DNA of 6,613 nt from positions 1 to 6,613 of the forward strand of contig CANDSI010000058.1 of NCBI GenBank assembly GCA_947388575.1, written 5' to 3'. How positions within the stretch are numbered: position 1 is the first letter of the stretch; the number at the start of each line of letters is the position of its first letter. A program made the position numbers and the translations under genes. The DNA comes from an uncultured Mycoplasma sp. (GTDB lineage: Bacteria; Bacillota_I; Bacilli_A; RF39; UBA660). The notes below the pieces were generated by a model. It saw only the letters and a list, made by a program, of their open reading frames with translations, searched no databases and had not been told where the DNA came from. Below, one piece after another: positions 1 to 5,438 of the stretch.

Positions 1-410
1 AAAAGTATTTTCTGAATCATATTAATGAAATAGCTAGAATTAATCAAAAATATATGAATCCAAATGTTAAATATAAAGAAGTTTCTGATAAATGGTTTGG
101 GATGGAAGATTATCAATTTTTAATATATAAAAATAATGGAAAAATAATGGGGATGGTAGATTTTAAAATATTTGATGATGATAAATGTGCTGATGATTTA
201 TATAATTGTTGTAATTCAATTTGTATTAGAACAATTTTAGCTGATAATGAAAAAATAATAGAAGATATATTTAAAGATTTAATAAATAAATATCAAAAAA
301 GAATTATTTTAAGTCATTTATATACAGATATTATGCTTAAAAATGCTATTTTAAATGTAAATGGTATTTTTAAATATTTATTTGTTATAAATAGAAATTT
401 AAAAGATTAA
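1..410 (+). CDS. 3' end of a hypothetical protein, possibly GNAT-like (5' partial)
   Basis: The reading frame is open from the window edge (first whole codon at 3) to the TAA at 408-410, about 136 residues. An in-frame ATG at 54 has no purine-rich ribosome site before it (only attaatcaaaaatat), and the 17 codons upstream are ordinary coding sequence, so this is very likely the tail of a longer gene and not a 118-aa protein starting at 54. The visible part is soluble, with no membrane segment. The order of elements is a strand pair around a K-N-N-G-K turn, then a strand and helix (IRTILADNEKIIEDIF), then a final strand-rich segment. This loosely resembles an N-acetyltransferase (GNAT) fold, but I see no clear acetyl-CoA loop (Q/R-x-x-G-x-G/A). 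The family assignment is therefore weak; the coding call is firm. Confidence 0.75.
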   Translation, partial: KYFLNHINEIARINQKYMNPNVKYKEVSDKWFGMEDYQFLIYKNNGKIMGMVDFKIFDDDKCADDLYNCCNSICIRTILADNEKIIEDIFKDLINKYQKRIILSHLYTDIMLKNAILNVNGIFKYLFVINRNLKD

Positions 411-438
411 AACTTAAGTGTTAAGTGGTAGTTTTTTT
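409..438 (+). terminator. Weak Rho-independent terminator after the first gene
   Basis: Immediately after the stop codon, ACTTAA (412-417) and TTAAGT (421-426) form a 6-bp stem with a 3-nt loop, and a run of seven T follows at 432-438 after a 5-nt gap. An alternative 6-bp stem pairs AAAACT (409-414) with AGTTTT (430-435), which runs directly into the T tract. Both stems are AT-rich, so termination may be partial. Confidence 0.4.
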
Positions 439-440
439 GC

Positions 441-469
441 TTGTAAAAGAACTTATAATATTTTATAAT
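441..469 (+). promoter_or_regulatory. Sigma-A type promoter of the hypothetical-ATPase operon
   Basis: A -35 box TTGTAA (441-446) and a perfect -10 box TATAAT (464-469) are separated by 17 bp. A second TATAAT sits at 454-459 but lacks a suitably spaced -35. Transcription would start near 476, giving a short leader of about 23 nt before the ATG at 499. Confidence 0.7.
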
Positions 470-498
470 AATTACAGATTTATATTTTGGGAGGGTTT

Positions 499-1053
499 AT
501 GATTTATAATAATGATTTAAGATTTTCAATCAAATATGCAGTTTTGGAATTAAAAAGTAAAGGTGGATATAGTACTAATTATGAAGATGTAACGGAAGGG
601 TTTATTGTATCTAAATGTTATATTGTAGGTATGGAAGTAAAATTTTTACCAAATGGTGAAGCTAAAGTTATTTATAAAGTATTTTTTCCTTATGATGATA
701 TTGAAAATTTTAAAAGAATGACATTTATGGGTATTCCATATTTTGAAGAAAGAAAACAATTAGGAATTAATGCTTGTAATGATTATTATCCAATTCATAT
801 AGTTGAAAGTATATTTGATACTTATGAAGAAGCTAGTGATGTGGCAAGAATAGAAAACGAAGATTTATTTAGAAAAAGTACATTAAGATATGATTGGAAA
901 AAACAATATGATGAAGCTAAAGAAAAATATAAAAAGAACTTAGTTAATTTTAGTTTTTATGAACAATATATTAAAGAAAATACAAAAGATATGATGGTAA
1001 CAAAAGATGAAAGATTAGATGTTTTGACTAGACTTAGAAGAAAAGAAAATTAA
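499..1053 (+). CDS. Hypothetical protein, soluble, 184 aa, first gene of the ATPase operon
   Basis: I do not recognise this protein. I place the start at ATG 499 because the in-frame TTG at 487 is followed by codons that are themselves the ribosome binding site: GGGAGGG (489-495) lies 3-4 nt before ATG 499. No signal peptide or membrane segment is visible. The first ~95 residues look strand-rich with many aromatic residues (a VYFPYDD-like stretch, GIPYFEER). The last ~75 are helical and highly charged (segments such as DEAKEKYKKN) and end in a basic tail, RLRRKEN. It starts the operon and is followed 13 nt later by a P-type ATPase, so the two are almost surely co-transcribed. Whether it works with the pump is unknown. 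Base and codon use match the neighbours. Confidence is high that it is a gene, and there is none for a function. Confidence 0.88.
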   Translation: MIYNNDLRFSIKYAVLELKSKGGYSTNYEDVTEGFIVSKCYIVGMEVKFLPNGEAKVIYKVFFPYDDIENFKRMTFMGIPYFEERKQLGINACNDYYPIHIVESIFDTYEEASDVARIENEDLFRKSTLRYDWKKQYDEAKEKYKKNLVNFSFYEQYIKENTKDMMVTKDERLDVLTRLRRKEN

Positions 1054-1066
1054 TTTATGGAAGTTG

Positions 1067-3454
1067 ATGGTAGATGTGAAAGAAGATAAAATAACTGGTT
1101 TAACAAAAGAACAAGTTAAAAACTTAAAGGATGCAGGAAAAAATAATTTTTCTGTTAAAGCTCCTTCTAAAACTAATAAAGAGATAATTAAAGAGAATAC
1201 TTTAACTTATTTCAATTTAGTTTTTTTAGTTATAGCTATTTTATTAATATTAGTAGGGTCATTCCGTGATTTAACGTTTTTACCAATAATACTTGCTAAT
1301 ACTTTAATTGGTATTATTCAAGAAATTCGTTCGAAAAGAGTACTTGATAAACTTACAATGCTCAATGCTCCAACTGCTATTGCTATTAGAGATGGAGAAG
1401 AAATTGAAGTAAAAGCAGAAGATTTAGTTTTAGGAGATATTGTTGTTTTTAAAGCAGGAGACCAAATATGTGCTGATGCTATTGTTATTGATGGTAAAGC
1501 TATGGTTAATGAATCTCTTTTAACTGGTGAATCTGATGAGATAGCTAAAACTAAAGATTCAGAACTTATGAGTGGAAGTTTTATTGTTTCAGGTAAATGT
1601 TTTGCGCGTCTTACTAAAGTAGGGGCGGATTCTTATATTTCACAAATGACTTTGCAAGCTAAAGCAACTAAAAAGGGAGAACAATCAGAAATAATTCGTT
1701 CTTTAAATAAAATTGTTAAACTTGCAGGTATTGTTATTATTCCAATTGGTCTAATTCTTTTTATCCAAACATTTTTTATTGCAGGAGAAACATTAAAAGC
1801 TAGCATACAAGCGATGGTTGCATCAGTTATTGGTATGATACCAGAAGGATTATTTTTGCTTGCTAGTGTAACTCTTGCTCTTAGTGCTATGCGCCTTGCT
1901 AAAAATAAAGTTTTATTACACGAGATGAAATCAATTGAGACTCTGGCACGAGTAGACGTATTATGTGTTGATAAAACGGGAACAATTACTGATACTAATA
2001 TGCAAGTTGATTCTTTTGAAATTATTAAAGGAGTTAAGAAAACTAAAGAAGAAATTAATGATTTAATTAGTGATTTTGTTTTTTATCAGGATGCTGATAA
2101 TATAACAATGTCAGCTTTAAAAAGTTATTTTATAAAACCAACGGGGAAAGTAATGAAAAGTGTGACTGGCTTTTCTTCAGAATATAAATATAGTGGAGTT
2201 AATTTTGAAAGTGAATCTTATTGTTTGGGAGCACCAGAATTTATCTTGAAAAAAGATTATGAAATATATCGTAGTCAAGTTGAAAAATATAGTAAAAAAG
2301 GTTTTAGAGTTTTAGTTTTTGCTAAATATGATGGAACTTTAACTGGTTCTTCTTTAACTAAAAAAGTTACACCTTTGGCATTTATTATGGTTTCTAATCC
2401 AATTCGTAAAAATGCTAAAGAAACTTTCGCGTTCTTTAAAAAACAAGGAGTCCAAATAAAAGTTATTTCAGGGGATAATCCTATTACAGTTTCGGAAGTT
2501 GCTAAAAGAGCAGAAATTGAAGGAGCCGAAAATTATATTGATGCTTCAACTCTTACTACTGATGAGGCAATAACAGAAGCGATTATGAAATATACAGTTT
2601 TTGGGAGAGTTACGCCAGATCAAAAAAGAAAATTTGTAAGAGCTTTACAAAAAAATGGTAAAACAGTTGCTATGACAGGTGATGGGGTAAATGATGTTTT
2701 AGCTTTAAAAGATGCTGATTGTAGCGTTGCTATGGCTAGCGGAAGTGAAGCTGCTCGCAATGCTAGTCAAGTTGTGTTATTAGAATCAGATTTTGCAAAA
2801 ATGCCCGAAGTAGTTAGAGAAGGAAGACAAGTTGTAAATAATTTGGAACGCTCAGGAAGTTTATTTTTAGTTAAAAATATTTTTTCTTTCTGTACTTCTA
2901 TTTTAGCAATATTTTTAAATGTTAAATATCCTTTACAACCAGCACAAATATCTTTGATTAGTTTATTTACTATTGGTGTTCCTGCATTCTTTTTATCACA
3001 AATACCTAATGAGGATTTGATTAAAGGTAAGTTTATAAATAATATTTTATTTAAAGCAATACCAGGAGCTATAACAGATACTTTAATTGTGGCAGCAATG
3101 GTTACTTTTGGTACTATTTTTGCGGCTAGTGATTCAGATATTTCTAGTGCTTCAACTATTCTTTTATCAATTATTGGGATAATGGTTTTATATAATATAA
3201 GTAAACCTATGAATAAATATAAATGGGCGATATGGAGTATGTGTACAATAGGCTTAGTATTATCTATTTTATTCTTTAAAGAATTTTTTGGTATAACAGA
3301 TTCAATGAGTATTCAAGGAACTTTATTGTGTATTAATTTTGCATTAATATCAGAAGTGTTCTTGAGATATTTAACTAAGTTTTTTGATTTAATTAAAACA
3401 GCTTTGAATAAAGCTACTAGAATTAGAGATATTTTAAAAAATAATGAAATTTAA
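1067..3454 (+). CDS. Cation-translocating P-type ATPase, Exp7/CtpE-like (probably Ca2+)
   Basis: This is an integral membrane ion pump that uses ATP through a phospho-aspartate cycle. Numbered from ATG 1067 (795 aa), the elements are: M1-M2 at about 46-87; actuator motif TGES 153-156; M3-M4 at about 217-275 with the ion-site motif P-E-G at 259-261; phosphorylation site DKTGT with D302; nucleotide-domain motif GAPE 388-391; GDN 469-471; hinge motif TGDGVND 537-543; and six further hydrophobic segments between about 599 and 775. All catalytic residues are present and the length fits the family. PEGL in M4 and the compact N domain recall Streptococcus Exp7 and mycobacterial CtpE; CtpE has been linked to Ca2+ uptake, so Ca2+ is an inference. 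No N-terminal heavy-metal domain or CPC motif is seen, which argues against Cu, Zn or Cd. The start is uncertain: TTG 1064 abuts the GGAAG site at 1059-1063, and GTG 1076 is also possible. Confidence 0.95.
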   Translation: MVDVKEDKITGLTKEQVKNLKDAGKNNFSVKAPSKTNKEIIKENTLTYFNLVFLVIAILLILVGSFRDLTFLPIILANTLIGIIQEIRSKRVLDKLTMLNAPTAIAIRDGEEIEVKAEDLVLGDIVVFKAGDQICADAIVIDGKAMVNESLLTGESDEIAKTKDSELMSGSFIVSGKCFARLTKVGADSYISQMTLQAKATKKGEQSEIIRSLNKIVKLAGIVIIPIGLILFIQTFFIAGETLKASIQAMVASVIGMIPEGLFLLASVTLALSAMRLAKNKVLLHEMKSIETLARVDVLCVDKTGTITDTNMQVDSFEIIKGVKKTKEEINDLISDFVFYQDADNITMSALKSYFIKPTGKVMKSVTGFSSEYKYSGVNFESESYCLGAPEFILKKDYEIYRSQVEKYSKKGFRVLVFAKYDGTLTGSSLTKKVTPLAFIMVSNPIRKNAKETFAFFKKQGVQIKVISGDNPITVSEVAKRAEIEGAENYIDASTLTTDEAITEAIMKYTVFGRVTPDQKRKFVRALQKNGKTVAMTGDGVNDVLALKDADCSVAMASGSEAARNASQVVLLESDFAKMPEVVREGRQVVNNLERSGSLFLVKNIFSFCTSILAIFLNVKYPLQPAQISLISLFTIGVPAFFLSQIPNEDLIKGKFINNILFKAIPGAITDTLIVAAMVTFGTIFAASDSDISSASTILLSIIGIMVLYNISKPMNKYKWAIWSMCTIGLVLSILFFKEFFGITDSMSIQGTLLCINFALISEVFLRYLTKFFDLIKTALNKATRIRDILKNNEI

Positions 3455-3455
3455 G

Positions 3456-3477
3456 GCAATATTATTTATTGCTTTTT
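3456..3477 (+). terminator. Rho-independent terminator of the ATPase operon
   Basis: GCAATA (3456-3461) and TATTGC (3467-3472) form a perfect 6-bp stem with a 5-nt loop, followed directly by five T (3473-3477). It begins one base after the ATPase stop codon. It separates the operon from the small-peptide promoter that starts 15 nt further on. Confidence 0.75.
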
Positions 3478-3491
3478 ATATGTCAAAAAGT

Positions 3492-3520
3492 TTTACTTAT
3501 AGTATAATTTTTGATATAAT
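3492..3520 (+). promoter_or_regulatory. Promoter of the small hydrophobic peptide (candidate toxin)
   Basis: A -35 box TTTACT (3492-3497, 4 of 6 consensus bases) and a perfect -10 TATAAT (3515-3520) have the ideal 17-bp spacing. The predicted start is near A3527, giving a transcript of about 220 nt to the terminator at 3748, with a 64-nt structured leader. Another TATAAT-like site at 3503-3508 has no matching -35. Confidence 0.7.
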
Positions 3521-3543
3521 ATTTATAGGAATATTTAGTTAGC

Positions 3544-3586
3544 TTAGGTACTATTCTCCTTTACTTTTAGAAGTGGAAGGAGGTGA
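3544..3586 (+). promoter_or_regulatory. Structured 5' UTR: SD-sequestering hairpin plus 5' arm of a long-range pairing
   Basis: CTCCTT (3556-3561) pairs with AAGGAG (3577-3582). The stem continues through a U-G pair and one bulged G to ACTT/AAGT (3563-3566 with 3571-3574), closed by a UUAG tetraloop. The right arm is the ribosome binding site of the 30-aa ORF (AAGGAGG at 3577-3583, 7 nt before ATG 3591), so the folded leader hides it. Directly upstream, 3544-3556 is perfectly complementary over 13 nt to 3709-3721 in the 3' UTR, so both helices can form side by side. An SD that is both very strong and occluded is typical of type I toxin mRNAs, but the folding has only been read by eye. Confidence 0.65.
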
Positions 3587-3590
3587 AATT

Positions 3591-3683
3591 ATGAGAAAGA
3601 TAGAGTTATATCTCTGTACAATCATAATACTCCTTATTATTGTGATTTTAATCATTTTAATAAAAATAGTACCAACTGTATAA
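3591..3683 (+). CDS. 30-aa hydrophobic membrane peptide, candidate type I toxin
   Basis: This small ORF starts at ATG 3591 behind a near-perfect SD (AAGGAGGTGA at 3577-3586, spacing 7) and ends with TAA 3681-3683. The peptide has a short polar head (MRKIE), one uninterrupted hydrophobic helix of about 19 residues made almost entirely of I, L and V (roughly residues 6-24, with one Cys at 9), then a Lys and the tail IVPTV. This is the size and shape of type I toxins such as TxpA/BsrG, Fst, Ibs or TisB, which insert in the membrane, but I see no sequence match to those I can recall. Context makes the call: its own promoter, an occluded SD, a terminator, and a convergent antisense RNA over its last codons. 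It uses CTC and ATC codons that look uncommon in its neighbours. An alternative is a small regulatory subunit for a nearby transporter. No experiment supports toxicity. Confidence 0.68.
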   Translation: MRKIELYLCTIIILLIIVILIILIKIVPTV

Positions 3684-3693
3684 GTCGGTACTA
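3662..3693 (-). terminator. Terminator of the antisense RNA, overlapping the peptide stop codon
   Basis: On the - strand TAGTACC (complement of 3687-3693) and GGTACTA (complement of 3667-3673) form a 7-bp stem, extended by three more pairs (ACT/AGT) after one mismatch around a 5-nt loop. Five U follow, from the A run at 3662-3666. On the + strand the same hairpin spans the last codons and stop of the 30-aa ORF without a T tract, which suggests the terminator function belongs to the - strand. Confidence 0.65.
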
Positions 3694-3707
3694 GACAAAA
3701 TTATTTT

Positions 3708-3748
3708 GGAATAGTACCTAACTCGTCAAAACTAGGTATTCCTTTTTT
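3708..3748 (+). terminator. Terminator of the small-peptide mRNA
   Basis: GGAATA-GT-ACCTA (3708-3720) pairs with TAGGTATTCC (3733-3742) as an 11-bp stem with a 2-nt bulge and a 12-nt loop, followed by six T (3743-3748). The left arm is the same segment that can pair with the 5' UTR at 3544-3556, so termination and the 5'/3' closure compete for it. Confidence 0.78.
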
Positions 3749-3777
3749 ATTGTATGAAGTTTCCTTCATCTATATAC

Positions 3778-3806
3778 ATAATAACATAATATTTATTATT
3801 TTTCAA
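3778..3806 (-). promoter_or_regulatory. Strong extended -10 promoter for the antisense RNA
   Basis: Reading the - strand, TTGAAA (complement of 3801-3806) is followed after exactly 17 bp by TATTAT (complement of 3778-3783), preceded by TGT, an extended -10 element (complement of 3784-3786). The expected start is A at 3771. It matches consensus better than the opposing toxin promoter in its -35 box, as expected for an antitoxin RNA that must be in excess. Confidence 0.7.
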
Positions 3807-3807
3807 G

Positions 3808-3837
3808 TTGTAGCAATATTATTAGCTTATTCATAAT
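3808..3837 (+). promoter_or_regulatory. Probable promoter of the ZIP transporter gene
   Basis: TTGTAG (3808-3813) and CATAAT (3832-3837) are 18 bp apart; each is one or two bases from consensus. Transcription would start near 3844, leaving a very short leader that still contains the SD at 3846-3852. The -35 box lies one base from the -35 box of the divergent antisense promoter. Confidence 0.5.
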
Positions 3838-3860
3838 TTATTAATAGAGGTGAATAAAAA

Positions 3861-4652
3861 TTGGATTGGTTTAATAATATAAGCCCAGTATGGCAAGCAT
3901 TAATTGCAACAACTTTTACTTGGGGAATAACAGCTTTAGGAGCTTTAACTGTTTGCTTTTTTAAAGATTTAAATAAAAAAGTTTTGAATACTATTTTAGG
4001 TTTTAGTGCAGGAGTAATGATAGCAGCATCTTTTTGGTCACTTTTATCACCAGCGATAGATAAATCTGTAGAACTTGGATATATACCATGGGTAATGCCA
4101 GCGCTTGGTTTTATTATTGGTGGTTTATTTGTTTTATTTTCAGATAAATTTTTAGATAAAGCTTTAAAAAATAAAGGTGAAGGTAAAGATAGCGTTAAAA
4201 AAAGTATTCTTCTAGTATCTGCGATTACAATTCATAATATTCCAGAAGGTATGGCTGTTGGTGTTGCTTTTGGTGGAATTGCAAGTGGTGTGCCAGGTAT
4301 GACTGTAGTTGGAGCTTTAATGTTAGCAATTGGGATTGGGATTCAAAATTTTCCAGAAGGAGCGGCAGTATCTTTGCCACTTCGGAGTGTAGGATATTCA
4401 CGATTTAAAAGTTTTATGTGTGGTCAAGCGAGTGCTATAGTTGAACCTATTTCAGCTGTAATTGGAGTAGTACTTGTTCTAACTATTAGAAGTGTACTTC
4501 CTTTATTACTTGCGTTTGCAGCTGGAGCGATGATAGCGGTCGCAGCTCGTGAACTTTTACCAGAATCAATTACAGAAGATAAAAACTTAGCTACTATTGG
4601 TTTATTACTAGGTTTTGTCTTAATGATGATTTTAGATGTGGCACTTGGTTAA
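3861..4652 (+). CDS. ZIP family metal transporter (GufA/ZupT-like, Zn2+/divalent metal)
   Basis: This integral membrane transporter of 263 aa probably moves zinc or other divalent metals into the cytoplasm. It starts with TTG 3861, supported by GAGGTGA (3847-3853) at suitable spacing; no nearby in-frame ATG fits. Eight hydrophobic segments are visible at roughly 8-33, 41-62, 76-94, 115-136, 146-170, 185-208, 211-229 and 244-262. The metal-site motifs are intact: HNIPEG at 125-130 (H125, N126, E129), Q-N-F-P-E-G at 162-167 (Q162, N163, E166) and E195 in VEPI. The gap of 29 residues from E166 to E195 equals that between E211 and E240 of the structurally known Bordetella ZIP. The cytoplasmic loop at 95-114 is Lys-rich and has none of the histidines often found there. 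It is separate from the ATPase operon, so joint function is not implied. Family certain, metal inferred. Confidence 0.95.
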   Translation: MDWFNNISPVWQALIATTFTWGITALGALTVCFFKDLNKKVLNTILGFSAGVMIAASFWSLLSPAIDKSVELGYIPWVMPALGFIIGGLFVLFSDKFLDKALKNKGEGKDSVKKSILLVSAITIHNIPEGMAVGVAFGGIASGVPGMTVVGALMLAIGIGIQNFPEGAAVSLPLRSVGYSRFKSFMCGQASAIVEPISAVIGVVLVLTIRSVLPLLLAFAAGAMIAVAARELLPESITEDKNLATIGLLLGFVLMMILDVALG

Positions 4653-4685
4653 ATATAAATTATAAATAATTTAGAGAGGATATAT

Positions 4686-4717
4686 TTGTATCTTTTCTTT
4701 TTTTTATATGCTATAAT
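4686..4717 (+). promoter_or_regulatory. Extended -10 promoter of the MmcQ-glycosyltransferase pair
   Basis: TGCTATAAT (4709-4717) is a perfect extended -10 element. A weak -35-like TTGTAT lies at 4686-4691, 20 bp upstream, but an extended -10 needs little from it. The start would be near 4724, so a translation start at TTG 4686 would lie upstream of this transcript; this favours the ATG at 4746 for the following gene. Confidence 0.55.
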
Positions 4718-4745
4718 TGATATTGGCATGGAGATAAAAATTAAT

Positions 4746-5420
4746 ATGAATAATGTAATCGAGTTAGAAGTGTTTAAAAAAGCAATTTTTAATTTTCAAA
4801 GATTAGAAAAGTATGGTTTTAAAAAAGAAAATGATATTTACAAATTAGTAAAAACTATATTAAATGATAAATTTAAAGTTATTATAGAAATAGGTAAAAG
4901 TGGTACTGTTATAGGAAAAATATTTGATATTAAAACTAATGATGAATACTCTAATTTTAGAGGAGATACTTTAGGAGATTTTTCTAGTAAAGTGAAAAGT
5001 GAGTATTTAGCTATTTTAAATGATATTAAAAATAAATATTGTGATATTACTTATTTTTGTGAGGCCCAATCAAATAGAGTTTGTAATTATATTATTGATA
5101 AATTTAAAATTAATCCAGAATTTTTATGGGAGAAGTTTCCAGGTTATGGGGTATTTAGAAATAAAGATAATAATAAATGGTTTGCAGTTATTTTAAATAT
5201 TAATAAATCTAAATTTGATGGTGAAGATAAAGAAGTAGAAGTAATAAATGTTAAAGTTAATCCTAATAATATTGAAGAACTTTTAAAAAGAAATAATTAT
5301 TATGAAGGATATCATATGAATAAAAAACATTGGGTGAGTATAATTTTAGATGATAAAGTTTTGGATAAAGAGATTTTTGAATTAGTAAATGAAGCTTATA
5401 ATTTGTTAATAAAAAAATAA
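4746..5420 (+). CDS. MmcQ/YjbR family protein with an extra N-terminal domain
   Basis: With ATG 4746 the protein has 224 aa and is soluble. Residues 130-222 match the MmcQ/YjbR domain (CyaY-like fold, often annotated as DNA-binding): F-P-G-Y-G at 131-135, KWFAV 144-148, a strand ending NVKV 168-171, the signature YHMNKKHW 189-196, and a final helix. Residues 1-125 form a second conserved-looking region seen in Bacillota homologues (LEVFKKAIFNFQRLEKYGF, then a strand-rich part with a GDTLGDF segment), with no known activity that I can name. The biochemical role of the family is unclear. An alternative start at TTG 4686 has a fair SD (GAGAGGA 4674-4680) but adds a hydrophobic stretch encoded by a T-rich tract and promoter; ATG 4728 is also in frame. 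GGAG at 4730-4733 precedes 4746 at a long spacing. The gene is followed 18 nt later by a glycosyltransferase, probably in one transcript. Confidence 0.88.
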   Translation: MNNVIELEVFKKAIFNFQRLEKYGFKKENDIYKLVKTILNDKFKVIIEIGKSGTVIGKIFDIKTNDEYSNFRGDTLGDFSSKVKSEYLAILNDIKNKYCDITYFCEAQSNRVCNYIIDKFKINPEFLWEKFPGYGVFRNKDNNKWFAVILNINKSKFDGEDKEVEVINVKVNPNNIEELLKRNNYYEGYHMNKKHWVSIILDDKVLDKEIFELVNEAYNLLIKK

Positions 5421-5438
5421 AATAGGAGGGAGTTTTTT

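Larger units (their letters stand above)
3544..3721. repeat. Long-range inverted repeat joining 5' and 3' ends of the peptide mRNA
   Basis: The 13-nt arm at 3544-3556 (TTAGGTACTATTC) is the exact reverse complement of 3709-3721 (GAATAGTACCTAA). Inside this span the core GGTACTA recurs at 3687-3693 and its complement TAGTACC at 3667-3673, so the four copies alternate: forward 3547, reverse 3667, forward 3687, reverse 3712. Any forward copy can pair with a downstream reverse copy, and 3667/3687 pair with each other, which allows several mutually exclusive folds. Confidence 0.8.
3659..3771 (-). ncRNA. Candidate antisense RNA (antitoxin), about 110 nt
   Basis: This RNA is predicted from a strong - strand promoter (3778-3806) and a - strand terminator (3662-3693), giving an RNA from about A3771 to about 3659. 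Read 5' to 3' it has three hairpins: a 6-bp stem ATGAAG/CTTCAT closed by a GAAA tetraloop (complement of 3754-3769); the antisense of the mRNA terminator, with UUGA in the loop, a YUNR-type sequence used by some antisense RNAs for fast pairing; and the terminator hairpin. It is fully complementary to the last seven codons and the 3' UTR of the 30-aa ORF but does not cover its SD, the same geometry as TxpA/RatA and BsrG/SR4. Action would be by pairing at the 3' end, then RNase cleavage or altered folding. This is an inference from sequence only. Confidence 0.62.

Noticed and set aside
1064..3454. Copper or zinc/cadmium exporting (P1B) ATPase
   Set aside because: There is no CPC/CPH motif in M4 (it reads IPEGL), no N-terminal CXXC metal domain, and there are six hydrophobic segments after the P domain, which fits a type II-like pump.
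3550..3630. Possible 24-codon - strand ORF with AAGGAG before ATG, opposite the 30-aa peptide
   Set aside because: The SD-like sequence is the complement of CTC-CTT codons in the peptide, the predicted antisense RNA ends before reaching it, and the product has no coherent character.
3455..3860. CRISPR array, tRNA, riboswitch or insertion-sequence end in the largest intergenic region
   Set aside because: The repeats are inverted and short rather than regularly spaced direct repeats, no cloverleaf or CCA end is seen, and there are no transposase remnants or target duplications. All repeats fit the sense/antisense RNA pair.
4656..4673. A/T-only inverted repeat (TAAATTA / TAATTTA) after the ZIP stop codon, as a terminator
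   Set aside because: The stem has no G-C pair and is followed by GAGAGGA instead of a T tract; it is probably chance in AT-rich DNA. The T-rich tract at 4691-4705 lacks a stem before it.
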